This document shows, one piece after another, positions 47,341-58,789 of a DNA stretch of 64,000 nt. The translations under genes were made by a program, and so were the position numbers. Source of the DNA: Macrocystis pyrifera (lineage: Eukaryota > Sar > Phaeophyceae > Laminariales > Laminariaceae); the NCBI GenBank assembly GCA_031763025.1, contig JASSKH010000010.1, positions 434,001 through 498,000 on the forward strand. The letters run 5' to 3'. Each line of letters begins with the position of its first letter. Positions within the stretch are counted from its first letter, which is position 1. The notes below the pieces were generated by a model. It saw only the letters and a program-made list of their open reading frames with translations. It had not been told where the DNA came from and made no database searches.

Positions 47341-48363
47341 CGTCTTCCACCCGCCATGCTTGTGTTCATTAGCACCCTGATCGACGTTCACCATCGTGTG
47401 CCGACCGCTGTAGTGTCTCAGCCCCCTGCTGTTGCCACTCACCAATCGTGTGCCCACTGCTGACACCAGGAAACCCGGTCGCTGCCCTCGCCGCGATGGT
47501 GCCTCCGCCTTCGGCTGTGGAGGACGCCACCAGCCGGTGCAGGACTGTTGTCCTGCGGAAGCCGCCCCAGGTATACTCGGTCGGTAGAGCAGATGGGATG
47601 GGATGGGATGGGGTGGGATTGAGCCGCCGCTGCTGTTGTCACTACTTTCTCGTCTTGATAAATGAATTGGGCTTTGATACGGACATGGCTACCCATCCCA
47701 CCCGCACCAGCAACGGTGCCAATGAAACACGAGGCTAGGACAGGGGGCTCTCCCTCGCTCTCCCGCTTTTGTAGAATCCGTAATATTTGGTTGAATCCGT
47801 GAAAATCGGCGACGTTAAGCATGTCCCGCCAGATGCAATACCCACAAACCAACGTAGGTATGACATACCACGTACACAAACAAACAGGCGAATGTCAATA
47901 GATATATAGTGAAGCTCTCACGCACCCCTCTACGAAGAGAAGCTTTTGCCAACGAACGCTAGCACTGCTTATAGTGATACGCCTTCTTGGCTCAGCACAC
48001 TTGTACATCTCCGAAGCGTGACGTGCCTCGCCAGTAGTAACCGTAGTTTCGTCGAAGGGCCGTGTTGGAATTCGGTTTTTGAGTTGTGTTGCAGGTAGGA
48101 TTGATTTCTTTGGGTCTGATGCCGTTGCCGTTCCCGTGCTTGAGACCATGCCCTACCAATGTCTTCCGAGATATCTCCTGCGCGAATAAACACCCTATGC
48201 TTGCTCAAATGGTATTGTATTTACTGCGTTCCAGTAGCGGCCGTAAAGCGTAATCCTGGACCAACGACATGAGGTAGTGCTTACGCCTGCTACCCGTGCC
48301 TTCTGTAGCGTGTAGTGCTCGGCTAGGGGGTGCCTTATCGTCTGGTGACTTGATCTCGCTCAG

Positions 48364-48830
48364 GTGAACATCAGCATGGTCCCGAGGGGCGTATCTGTCC
48401 GCCCTTCTGCCGATGGCATCTTCGCGATGAGGAATGGACGCGGGGGTGGTGCTATCAGCGGCCGGGGAGGTGGGGCGGGAGGTGGGGGAGGAGTGGGGGG
48501 GGGGGGGGCGGGGGGGGGGAGGGGTGGGCGGGAGGGACTGGGAGGGGGGAGGGCGAGTGTGGACGTGCGCAGGATCTGCGGTGGAGGCACGTACACCCTG
48601 GGCATCTCGCTTCCACCGCTGGGCATCTACCGGGGCCAATTGGCTTCGTTCGGTGAGTTGATGGATGACATCTGGTTTTTCTTGACCAAGAGCGCGGTTT
48701 GTGATATGAAAACGAAGCCCAAATTATTTCTGTAGTATCTGTGTAAAGTATCCCTGTAGGTTGCGCCATCTCTGGACCAATACGCGCACGACTTCAAGCG
48801 TCGACACTGTTAAGAGAAGAGATCATCTGA
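48364..48830 (+). CDS. Array copy 4 (frame class A)
   Basis: Exon 2 is 289 nt, the same frame as copy 1. Exon 3 at 48760 carries the copy 1 type sequence and stops at 48830. The intron has GATATGAAAACGAAGCCC instead of GATGTGAAAAAAGCCC, a variant shared with copy 7. Confidence 0.4.
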
Positions 48831-49933
48831 TCTGCTTCCTGCCTCACTTTCAAGAAACGCTTCTCCGTGGAATGTCGCCTTCGGTCGAACTCAATAAGTG
48901 ACGTCTTCCACCCGCCATGCTTGTGTTCATTATCACCCTGATAAACGCTCACCATCGTGTGCCGACCGCTGTAGTGTCTCAGCCCCCCTGTTGCCACTCA
49001 CCAATCGTGTGCCCACTGCTGACACCAGGAAACCCGGTCGCTGCCCTCGCCGCGATGGTGCCTCCGCCTTCCACTGTGGAAGACGCCACCAGCCGGTACA
49101 GGACTGTTGTCCTGCGGAAGCCGCCCCAGGTATACTCGGTCGGTAGAGCAGATGGGATGGGATGGGATGGGGTGGGATTGAGCCGCCGCTGCTGTTGTCA
49201 CTACTTTCTCGTCTTGATAAATGAATTGGGCTTTGATACGGACATGGCTACCCATCCCACCCGCACCAGCAACGGTGCCAATGAAACACGAGGCTAGGAC
49301 AGAGGGCTCTCCCTCGCTCTCCCGCTTTTGTAGAATCCGTAATATTTGGTTGAATCCGTGTTCCTCAAATCTCGAACCGACGTTAAGCATGTCCCTCCAG
49401 ATGCAATACCCACAAACCAACGTAGGTATGACATACCACGTACACAAACAAACAGGTGAATGTCAATAGATATATAGTGAAGCTCTCACGCACCCCTCTA
49501 CGAAGAGGAGCTTTTGCCAACGAACGTTAGCACTGCTTATAGTGATACGCCTTCTTGGCTCAGCACACTTGTACATCTCCGAAGCGTGACGTGCCTCGCC
49601 AGTAGTAACCGTAGTTTCGTCGAAGGGCCGTGTTGGAATTCGGTTTTTGAGTTGTGTTGCAGGTAGGATTGATTTCTTTGGGTCTGATGCCGTTGCCGTT
49701 CCCGTGCTTGAGACCATGCCCTACCAATGTGTCTTCCGAGATATCTCCTGCGCGGATAAACACCCTATGCTTGCTTAAATGGTATTGTATTTACTGCGTT
49801 CCAGTAGCGGCCGTAAAGCGTAATCCTGGACCAACGACATGAGGTAGTGCTTACGCCTGCTACCCGTGCCTTCTGTAGCGTGTAGTGCTCGGCTAGGGGG
49901 TGCCTTATCGTCTGGTGACTTGATCTCGCTCAG

Positions 49934-50461
49934 GTGAACATCAGCATGGTCCCGAGGGGCGTATCTGTCCGCCCTTCTGCCGATGGCATCTTCGCGACGA
50001 GGAACGGACGCGGGGGTGGTGCCATCAGCGGCCGGGGAGGTGGGGCGGGAGGTGGGGGAGGAGTGGGGGGGGCGGGGCGGGGCGGGAGGGGTGGGCGGGA
50101 GGGACTGGAGGGGGAAGGGCGAGTGTGGACGTGCGCAGGATCTGCGGTGGAGGCACGTACACCCTGGGCATCTCGCGTCCACCGCTGGGCATCTACCGGG
50201 GCCTATTGGCTTCGTTCGGTGAGTTGATGGATGACATCTGGTTTTTCTTGACCAAGAGCGCGGTTTGTGATGTGAAAAAAGCCCAAATTATTTCTGTAGT
50301 ATCTGTGTGAAGTGTCCCTGTAGGTTGCGCCATCTCTGGACCAATACGCGCACGACTTTAAGCATCGACACTATTATGAGACGAGATCATCTGATCTGCC
50401 TCCTGCCTCACTTTCAAGAAACGCTTCTCCGTGGAATGTCGCCTTCGGTCGAACTCAATAA
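49934..50461 (+). CDS. Array copy 5 (frame class C)
   Basis: Exon 2 is 285 nt, which leads the distal part into the third frame (reading WTCAGSAVEARTPWASR). Exon 3 at 50324 is read in phase 0 (VAPSLDQYAHDFKHRHYYE) for 46 codons to a TAA at 50459-50461. Confidence 0.35.
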
Positions 50462-51499
50462 GTGACGTCTTCCACCCGCCATGCTTGTGTTCATTATCAC
50501 CCTGATAAACGCTCACCATCGTGTGCCGACCGCTGTAGTGTCTCAGCCCCCTGTTGCCACTCACCAATCGTGTGCCCACTGCTGACACCAGGAAACCCGG
50601 TCGCTGCCCTCGCCGCGATGGTGCCTCCGCCTTCGGCTGTGGAAGACGCCACCAGCCGGTACAGGACTGTTGTCCTGCGGAAGCCGCCCCAGGTATACTC
50701 GGTCGGTAGAGCAGATGGGATGGGATGGGATGGGATGGGGTGGGATTGAGCCGCCGCTGCTGTTGTCACTACTTTCTCGTCTTGATAAATGAATTGGGCT
50801 TTGATACGGACATGGCTACCCATCCCACCCGCACCAGCAACGGTGCCAATGAAACACGAGGCTAGGACAGGGGGCTCTCCCTCGCTCTCCCGCTTTTGTA
50901 GAATCCGTAATATTTGGTTGAATCCGTGTTCCTCAAATCTCGAACCGACGTTAAGCATGTCCCGCCAGATGCAATACCCACAAACCAGCGTAGGTATGAC
51001 ATACCACGTACACAAACAAACAGGTGAATGTCAATAGATATATAGTGAAGCTCTCACGCACCCCTCTACGAAGAGGAGCTTTTGCCAACGAACGTTAGCA
51101 CTGCTTATAGTGATACGCCTTCTTGGCTCAGCACACTTGTACATCTCCGAAGCGTGACGTGCCTCGCCAGTAGTAACCGTAGTTTCGTCGAAGGGCCGTG
51201 TTGGAATTCGGTTTTTGAGTTGTGTTGCAGGTAGGATTGATTTCTTTGGGTCTGATGCCGTTGCCGTTCCCGTGCTTGAAACCATGCCCTACCAATGTCT
51301 TCCGAGATATCTCCTGCGCGGATAAACACCCTATGCTTGCTCAAATGGTATTGTATTTACTGCGTTCCAGTAGCGGCCGTAAAGCGTAATCCTGGACCAA
51401 CGACATGAGGTAGTGCTTACGCCTGCTACCCGTGCCTTCTGTAGCGTGTAGTGCTCGGCTAGGGGGTGCCTTATCGTCTGGTGACTTGATCTCGCTCAG

Positions 51500-52031
51500 G
51501 TGAACATCAGCATGGTCCCGAGGGGCGTATCTGTCCGCCCTTCTGCCGATGGCATCTTCGCGACGAGGAACGGACGCGGGGGTGGTGCCATCAGCGGCCG
51601 GGGAGGTGGGGTGGGAGGTGGGGGAGGAGTGGGGGGGGGGGCGGGGCGGGGCGGGAGGGGTGGGCGGGAGGGACTGGAGGGGGAAGGGCGAGTGTGGACG
51701 TGCGCAGGATCTGCGGTGGAGGCACGTACACCCTGGGCATCTCGCTTCCACCGCTGGGCATCTACCGGGGCCTATTGGCTTCGTTCGGTGAGTTGATGGA
51801 TGACATCTGGTTTTTCTTGACCAAGAGCGCGGTTTGTGATGTGAAAAAAAGCCCAAATTATTTCTGTAGTATCTGTGTGAAGTGTCCCTGTAGGTTGCGC
51901 CATCTCTGGACCAATACGCGCACGACTTTAAGCATCGACACTATTATGAGACGAGATCATCTGATCTGCCTCCTGCCTCACTTTCAAGAAACGTTTCTCC
52001 GTGGAATGTCGCCTTCGGTCGAACTCAATGA
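51500..52031 (+). CDS. Array copy 6 (frame class C)
   Basis: Exon 2 is 288 nt, in the same frame as copy 5 despite three extra bases. The exon 3 frame at 51894 runs 46 codons to TGA at 52029-52031. Confidence 0.35.
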
Positions 52032-53069
52032 GTGACGTCTTCCACCCGCCATGCTTGTGTTCATTAGCACCCTGATCGACGCTCACCATCGTGTGCCGAC
52101 CGCTGTAGTGTCTCAGCCCCCTGTTGCCACTCACCAATCGTGTGCCCACTGCTGACACCAGGAAACCCGGTCGCTGCCCTCGCCGCGATGGTGCCTCCGC
52201 CTTCGGCTGTGGAAGACGCCACCAGCCGGTACAGGACTGTTGTCCTGCGGAAGCCGCCCCAGGTATACTCGGTCGGTAGAGCAGATGGGATGGGATGGGA
52301 TGGGATGGGATGGGATTGAGCCGCCGCTGCTGTTGTTACTACTTTCTCGTCTTGATAAATGAATTGGGCTTTGATACGGACATGGCTACCCGTCCCACCC
52401 GCACCAGCAACGGTGCCAATGAAACACGAGGCTAGGACAGGGGGCTCTCCCTCGCTCTCCCGCTTTTGTAGAATCCGTAATATTTGGTTGAATCGGTATT
52501 TCTCAAATCTCGAACCGACGTTAAGCATGTCCCTCCAGATGCAATACCCACAAACCAGCGTAGGTATGACATACCACGTACACAAACAAACAGGCGAATG
52601 TCAATAGATATATAGTGAAGCTCTCACGCACCCCTCTACGAAGAGGAGCTTTTGCCAACGAACGTTAGCACTGCTTATAGTGATACACCTTCTTGGCTCA
52701 GCACACTTGTACATCTCCGAAGCGTGACGTGCCTCGCCAGTAGTAACCGTAGTTTCGTCGAAGGGCCGTGTTGGAATTCGGTTTTTGAGTTGTGTTGCAG
52801 GTAGGATTGATTTCTTTGGGTCTGATGCCGTTGCCGTCCCCGTGCTTGAAACCATGCCCTACCAATGTCTTCCGAGATATCTCCTGAGCGGATAAACACC
52901 CTATGCTTGCTTAAATGGTACTGTATTTACTGCGTTCCAGTAGCGGCCGTAAAGCGTAATCCTGGACCAACGACATGAGGTAGTGCTTACGCCTGCTACC
53001 CGTGCCTTCTGTAGCGTGTAATGCTCAGCTAGGGGGTGCCTTATCGTCTGGTGACTTGATCTCGCTCAG

Positions 53070-53602
53070 GTGAACATCAGCATGGTCCCGAGGGGCGTAT
53101 CTGTCCGCCCTTCTGCCGATGGCATCTTCGCGACGAGGAACGGACGCGGGGGTGGTGCCATCAGCGGCCGGGGAGGTGGGGCGGGAGGTGGGGGAGGAGT
53201 GGGGGGCGGGGCGGGGCGGGGCGGGAGGGGTGGGCGGGAGGGACTGGAGGGGGGAGGGCGAGTGTGGACGTGCGCAGGATCTGCGATGGAGGCACGTACA
53301 CCCTGGGCATCTCGCTTCCACCGCTGGGCATCTACCGGGGCCTATTGGCTTCGTTCGGTGAGTTGATGGATGACATCTGGTTTTTCTTGACCAAGAGCGC
53401 GGTTTGTGATATGAAAACGAAGCCCAAATTATTTCTGTAGTATCTGTGTGAAGTGTCCCTGTAGGTTGCGCCATCTCTGGACCAGTACGCGCACGACTTT
53501 AAGCATTGACACTATTATGAGACGAGATCATCTGATCTGCTTCCTGCCTCACTTTCAAGAAACGTTTCTCCGTGGAATGTCGCGTTCAGTCGAACTCGTT
53601 GA
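53070..53602 (+). CDS. Array copy 7 (frame class C), at the array end
   Basis: Exon 2 is 288 nt and exon 3 (53465) is open in phase 0 to TGA at 53600. The unit downstream of this copy breaks off near 53915 within the sequence after GTTACTACTTTC. Confidence 0.35.
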
Positions 53603-53915
53603 GTGACGTCTTCCACCCGCCATGCTTGTGTTCATTAGCACCCTGATCGACGCTCACCATCGTGTGCCGACCGCTGTAGTGTCTCAGCCCCCTGTTGCCA
53701 CTCACCAATCGTGTGCCCACTGCTGACACCAGGAAACCCGGTCGCTGCCCTCGCCGCGATGGTGCCTCCGCCTTCGGCTGTGGAAGACGCCACCAGCCGG
53801 TACAGGACTGTTGTCCTGCGGAAGCCGCCTCAGGTATACTCGGTCGGTAGAGCAGATGGGATGGGATGGGATGGGATGGGATGGGATTGAGCCGCCGCTG
53901 CTGTTGTTACTACTT

Positions 53916-54690
53916 TCACACTTGGATGACATGATATCAGCCCAATATCTATATATGCGAACAGAACACTGCAGTGAACGATCGACGGATGTAGCGATGC
54001 CAAATTGATTTCTGCTCGCGAACAGCGGTGCGCAAAGTTTGGGCAAGAAACAAGAACGGTGACTATTGCTCAAAATAGTGGAAGGATGGGCGCGATGGTA
54101 CTGCTTTCCTAACTATTGCAACTTTTTTCATACCTAAAATACGATCGTAAGGTGTTGTGAGTTTGACTGATTTATGAGCAGCTTGAGCAAGTTAATCGGG
54201 GACGGATATCAATTATCGCGATCAACACGAGCAAGGAATATAGCGTGTGATTACCCATCCTGTATTCGGAGAGCGAAACAGAGCATCGCAGAACACCAAA
54301 CGTTGCTTTAACAATGTATCGAAATGCAGTCGCCACGAGTTGAGAGCGAACGACACCACATATCAGGTACTACGTAGGAGTAGACTACGGCACGAGCGCC
54401 CGCTCCTCACGCGCTGCGGCACAAATTCATACCAGGTACCAGGTATCTAGCAAGCGGCTGCAGCACCGGTGTATAGCGATTTGAAGTAATGCGTCGGACG
54501 CTTTGCTCTAATTTCTGCAACGACTTCAGCCTTTGCTCATGCTGTTGCCGCCCTTCGAATATAAGACACCTCACAAACACGAGCATTAGACCTTGTTCGC
54601 TGTGATGGTATAGACGGCTGTAGCCGATGGGGACGTTCAAGCCGCCAGCATAACCATAAAAACGCAACGCGGAAGCTGTTCAGTTTCGTA
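53916..54690. other. Spacer to the right of the array
   Basis: Unique sequence with the ACCAGGTACCAGGTATC word near 54432. I see no supported exon. Confidence 0.4.
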
Positions 54691-54815
54691 GGCGCCATCC
54701 GAACCTATTCGGGGCTTCATCCTCACCTGACAGTCTCTTTCTGTACTGTTCCGCCTGCCCAACAACGACCCGCTGGACATACTGTCTCTCGCGCAGTCCA
54801 CCCCCTCCTCGTCGG
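54690..54815 (-). repeat. Dispersed repeat A, copy 3
   Basis: On the minus strand this contains CGACGAGGAGGGGGTGGACT and GAACAGTACAGAAAGAGACTG then TCAGGTGAGG, matching 3027-3140 and, more weakly, 290-390. Confidence 0.5.
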
Positions 54816-55063
54816 TCGCCCGGAGCCTGTGCGATATGGCGAGGGGATTCCTGGCCACCCCGCACTGGGGCTTGCACGCGTGCCTAGCGCCTGAAGCCCC
54901 CTTCTTGGCAGCGGGGTGCTCTCCGTTCGGACAGGCCTTCAGCGACCGTGCCATCGGTGGCGTCAGCGGCGGCGCTATCCGGGGTGCCAGAGTTACGGTG
55001 TGGACAGAGGGAGCATCGCTCGCCGCTGGGGCGGGCATCGGGCAGGCTGGACCGTGCCTAGGG
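54734..55063 (+). CDS. Open exon, strand uncertain
   Basis: The plus strand reads 110 codons between an acceptor (CACCTGACAG) and a donor (CTAGGG|GTGAGC), with segments such as RLPNNDPLDILSLAQSTP and CDMARGFLATPHWGLHACL. The minus strand is equally open over the same stretch, with its own acceptor (CACCCCTAG) and donor (TGTCAG|GTGAGG), and reads RLRATDEEGVDCARDSMSSG. Both frames share third positions, so GC bias cannot decide. Repeats A1 and A2 (0.3 and 3.1 kb) match the donor end of the minus reading. I do not recognise either product. Confidence 0.4.
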
Positions 55064-55640
55064 GTGAGCAAGTATTGTACAAACAACGCTGAACGCATGC
55101 ACGACAACATGTATAGTCTTACTCGCCCCTGATGGACTGATTGATGTCGGCGACCGCGAAGGCCAGTCATTCAAAACAATTGGCATTCGCGCTGGCTTAG
55201 CCACGAACCGATTTAACTTGGTGGCTTGGTGTTCTATTATTGACGCCAGAGGATTTATGGTTCGTTTCCCAGCATGTTACGCCCATCCAGCGGTAGTTTG
55301 TATGATTAGCCGAGCACAAACAGGAAATCAGGGTCGAAATATTAAAACGACGAAGAGGTAGGAGCCGTCGAAGTCGCGAAGCGCGTTTGGCAAGTCATAT
55401 CTGCGTGAGGATGCCATCGGTATTTCGCTCATCATTCAGGTAGAGGTCGTGAACTCGTGGGGTTCAAGGGATAGTCGCCGGGAAGTCTGCGAGAAGGGAG
55501 GTGGGGAGGGAAGGGGGGAGGGGGGCAACGGAGGGGAAAGGCCCAGCGTAACATAATCGTGAGGTTTGATATCACAGCGCGGATGAAGGCGAAGGAAAGC
55601 ACATAGGGGTGTTTATAGCTTTGTTTTGTTCTGACGGACG
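55064..55640. other. Spacer without recognised gene
   Basis: It contains a G-rich patch at 55495-55540. No exon with paired sites. Confidence 0.4.
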
Positions 55641-55649
55641 CAGGAGGTG

Positions 55650-56385
55650 TCTCAACATATGCAGAGTAATACGGCATTTGGTGCAGGCACGGCAACATAT
55701 CCCGCCCGAACCAGCAACGACGCCAATACAACATGAAACCAAGACAGGGAGCTTGTTCTCACTCTCCTATTTTTTTTGTAGAATCTGTATATATTTTGGT
55801 TGAATGGGTACTCCACAGATCTCGAACTAACGTAAAACGTGTCCCGCTGGATAAATAATCCACGAACCGACTCACGTATGATATATACAGACAGGCGAAC
55901 GTCAATAGATGTATATATATATAGTGGAACTCTCACGCACCCCTCTACGAAGAGGCATTTTCTCCAACGTACTTTCGCACTGCTTAATGTGGTACGCCTT
56001 CTTAGCTTAGCGCACTTGCACATCTACGGGGGATGACATGCCTCGCATGCAGTAACTGCAGTTTTATCGAAGGGTCGTGTTGGAATTCGAGTTCTGAGTT
56101 TTGTTGCAGGTAGGCTTTGTTGCTTTGGGTCTGATGCCGTTGCCGTTGCCGTGCTCGTTTCCGCGCCCTATTAATCTCTATCGAGATATCTCCTGTGCGG
56201 TTAAACACCCTGTGATTTGCGCTTAGGTGGTGATTTGGTATTTGCTACGTTCCATGCGTGGCCGTAAGGTGTAAATCCTAGACCAACGACATAAGGCACT
56301 GCTCACGCCTGCTACCCGTGCCTACTGTAGCATATAGTGCTCCGTTGGAAAGTTCTTTATCGTCTGATGATTCGATCTTGCTCAC
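55650..56385 (+). repeat. Diverged array-unit flank
   Basis: From about 55676 this aligns with the intergenic and intron parts of the array unit (for example CCAGCAACG-CGCCAAT, TTGGTTGAAT, CCTCTACGAAGAG, TTGCAGGTAGG-TT), with many changes. It shows that the duplicated unit once reached here, separated from the array by about 1.7 kb of other sequence. Confidence 0.7.
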
Positions 56386-57088
56386 GTGAACATCTGCATG
56401 GTCCAGGACCGACTGGGGGGCATGTTGTCTTCTGCCGACGGTGTACTCGCGACGAGGAACGGACACGGGGGTGGTGCCATCAGCGGCCGGGGGAGGAGGG
56501 GGGGGACGGGCGGGGGGAGGAGTGGGAGGTGGAGGGGCGGGAGGGGGGGCAGGGTGGGGAGGAGGGTTGCTGGTCAACAACAGAATCCGCCGAGCGTACA
56601 TGCCCAACTTCCCATTCCCAACAATGGGCATTTACCACGACCTGTTGGTTTCGCTCGGTGAGTCGATGGATGACACCTCGTTTTTCTTGAACCAAAACTC
56701 GGTGTTGATGCTAATGCATAGCCCCGATTGCTGTAATAGATGTGTAAAATATCCCTGTAGATTACGCCTGCTCTTGACTAATACGTGCGTGATTGTGAGC
56801 ATCGACACTACAAAGCCCCAAAGCAAAATAACACCTAAGGAGGTAAAAACGCTTAGAATACATCGCATGCGCAGCGTTTGCGAGCAGAGGACAACCAAGC
56901 AGACGCATAAATTACAGCGCTTGTTCGGAAGAAGCGTACGGGAGTATACCAGCGTGTACCAACGTCGATCACAACGTATGGTCGAGAAAAGACTGTGGCC
57001 AGGAGCGTTTGTCACCAGTAAGTGCCCAGCAAGCAGGGAGGATTTCGTGCCTAATATAATTACCCGATGCGTCATCCCAAAGATCTAA
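56386..57088 (+). pseudogene. Diverged eighth copy of the array exons
   Basis: Exon 2 (56386-56657) keeps VNICMVQ, ADGVLATRNG, the G-run and a distal part ending MGIYHDLLVSLG before GTGAGT. The acceptor is CTCAC instead of CTCAG, so normal splicing into this exon should fail. Exon length is 272 nt (class B frame). Exon 3 from 56761 stays open in the class B frame for over 100 codons to 57088 (RLRLLLTNTCVIVSIDTTK and further), much longer than in the array. Confidence 0.6.
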
Positions 57089-57485
57089 TCTTCGGGTCGG
57101 GCTACATACGTTTCAAAAATGTTGATACATACCGGAAGAAGGGGGGTCACGTTAGTCGCATTTTGGCTAACAGTGCGTGGGTTTCTCGCGATGAACCAAT
57201 GTTCAGGCTGCCGTACACGGGGTGCGCTATCAGCAGATTGGGTGTCGATGCTGTACTACTCCTCAGTCGCAAGAGCAGGAATTTTACACGAGCCACGGCT
57301 ATCATACCCATCCGCCATCGGGGTTTGTTGGCGGGAGGCATCCACCATCCAACTGCGAGCGACCCTTGGTGGTCGCATGGGGAAGACGGGTTGTCAGTGG
57401 CATTCCTAATCAATGCTGACGGCGCGCATGCCCCCCCCCGAGCACTACATAACGCTTGCTTTTATTTCCTTCGATCTGCCCTCAC
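57089..57485. other. Open frames without support
   Basis: A plus frame (57067-57555) is open for 162 codons (for example EPMFRLPYTGCAISRLGVDA) and a minus frame for 88. Neither has a recognised domain. Confidence 0.25.
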
Positions 57486-57661
57486 CGTGCTTGGTGGATC
57501 CAGACCAGCCCTGGAAGATTGCTTCGGCGAGGTCGGGACCCACTCTGGAAACTGAGGGGACTCGCCCCCCCCAGTTGATCAACACCCTCGCACCGATGTC
57601 GAGCGCCGCTAAAATCGCCCTGGGAAGGAACGACCCGCCGTCTCCAACGTAGGAGAAATCC
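57486..57661 (-). CDS. Internal exon, unrecognised
   Basis: The minus frame reads VGDGGSFLPRAILAALDIG and then NWGGRVPSVSRVGPDLAEA, ending at a donor (AAGCACG|GTGAGG). A possible acceptor is GGTCGGCAAG. The glycine-rich turn followed by an Ala/Leu helix looks like a real fold, but the plus strand is also open here. Confidence 0.35.
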
Positions 57662-57793
57662 CTTGCCGACCAGAACAAGGACCGCTGCGAGACAGGAAAG
57701 CAGGTGCCAGGGGTGCACGAAGTAGTAGTAGGTTCCCGAAGCGGTACGTTTCATACCTCCGATAGAGGTCCCTCCATCCGTACAGATGATGTG

Positions 57794-57796
57794 TCT

Positions 57797-57830
<34 letters not shown>
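57794..57830. repeat. (GA)n microsatellite
   Basis: About 17 GA units. Confidence 0.9.
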
Positions 57831-57833
<3 letters not shown>

Positions 57834-58127
57834 CGGGCGAAAGTAGCTGACGACTCTGAGCCGAGGCGCTACACTCGTACTCATGTGCGCAATGGGGGGG
57901 CGAGGGCGAGAGTACTCATGTCATGCATGACCGTAGTCGCGATCGGGGGGGAGGGGAGGTTAACGATCGGTGGAAGAGTTAGGGTGGAGAGTCACGGAGA
58001 ACGGGAGAAGCGTTGCTGCGCTGCGTTAAGGCTAATGAGAAATATGTGGTTGACGTTGTTGCCTATTAATAGAGGGAAGCGGCACGACGGGGGGTAGCTG
58101 CATGGGGCTTGCGCAGGAAACGCTCAC

Positions 58128-58291
58128 GAGAGGGGCGCCGGTCTTGCTGTCCTGTAATTCCTTGAAGGTAGGAAAAGCTGTCCGTCGATGCTTACGTCGA
58201 ATTCCCGGAACTTCTTCTTTTAGTAATGCCGTTTCGTGACGGACGGCGGTTTTACGACCGCGGAAGGCGAGTCGTTGAGAGCTCGTTAGTA
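58128..58291 (-). CDS. Basic internal exon, unrecognised
   Basis: After the acceptor ATACTGCAG the minus frame reads SQRLAFRGRKTAVRHETALL and RRTAFPTFKELQDSKTGAP before the donor GTGAGC. It is rich in Arg and Lys. It lies on the same strand as the exon at 57.49-57.66 kb and could belong to one gene, but the joint cannot be tested by reading. Confidence 0.35.
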
Positions 58292-58460
58292 CTGCAGTAT
58301 AGTGGTAGGCAGTGCCGATTACTGCCGGCCAACATAGTCTGCCTGTACCTGCGTTTGCCACATAAACTGTTTTGCAGGTGATTGTATTAAGATTTTCGTT
58401 TATTTTTTTTGTGAACCTAGAATTCCGACCCCCCCCCTGTCCCTCCCCCCTCCCCCTAAG

Positions 58461-58742
58461 ATGCTGGAGTCGGAGGTGGAAAGTTTAGACGCAAGTGCAG
58501 AGATTTATAGTTTTAATGATGCGGTGTTTTCCAGGACCGAGAGGCAAGGGATTAACTGCTCGTATTATTGTACGAGGCCAAGGCCCGCCTGGTGGAGGGC
58601 TAGCTGGTCTGCTCTTTCCGACAGATACACATTGTGTTTCGCAAGTCGACTCGTCGTTGCGAATGAGGCTCCGACACCAGCGCCAAGTTCTCAATCGTTC
58701 CCCGGGCGTCTACGACGAAAGAGGGAAGGGAACCCAGCGTAG
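58461..58742 (+). CDS. Possible exon after a C-rich tract, unrecognised
   Basis: A C-rich polypyrimidine tract (58428-58456) ends CCCCTAAG and is followed directly by ATGCTGGAGTCGGAGG. The frame is open for 93 codons and starts MLESEVESLDASAEIYSFND. A second frame is open over part of it. Confidence 0.25.
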   Translation: MLESEVESLDASAEIYSFNDAVFSRTERQGINCSYYCTRPRPAWWRASWSALSDRYTLCFASRLVVANEAPTPAPSSQSFPGRLRRKREGNPA

Positions 58743-58789
58743 GAATCTTTCAGACCGGAGAAGAAGCTGGCGTGCCACGGCGTGACGGC

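Larger units (their letters stand above)
41885..53915 (+). repeat. Tandem array, seven 1.55-kb units plus founder
   Basis: Each unit holds about 280 bp of intron, the G-tract exon, an intron of about 105 bp, the last exon, and about 800 bp of downstream sequence with a GGGAT microsatellite. Spacings between exon-2 starts are 1521, 1546, 1549, 1554, 1570, 1566 and 1570 bp. Units are nearly identical except in the G-run, the GGGAT run and a 9-19-bp indel site after TTGGTTGAATC. The founder is clearly more diverged. The last unit is cut off in mid-sequence near 53915. Confidence 0.9.

Noticed and set aside
42700-52585. Repeated minus-strand frame of 140-176 codons in every array unit (MCTWYVIPTLVCGYC)
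   Set aside because: The frame is lost in unit 2 through the indel site, and the homologous stretch near 55.7 kb does not keep the peptide, so it is probably spacer.
43246-52855. Minus-strand 84-codon frame (MVSSTGTATASDPKK) in each unit
   Set aside because: It lies in the intron of the plus-strand exons and includes the splice-region sequence. Near-identity between units makes openness uninformative.
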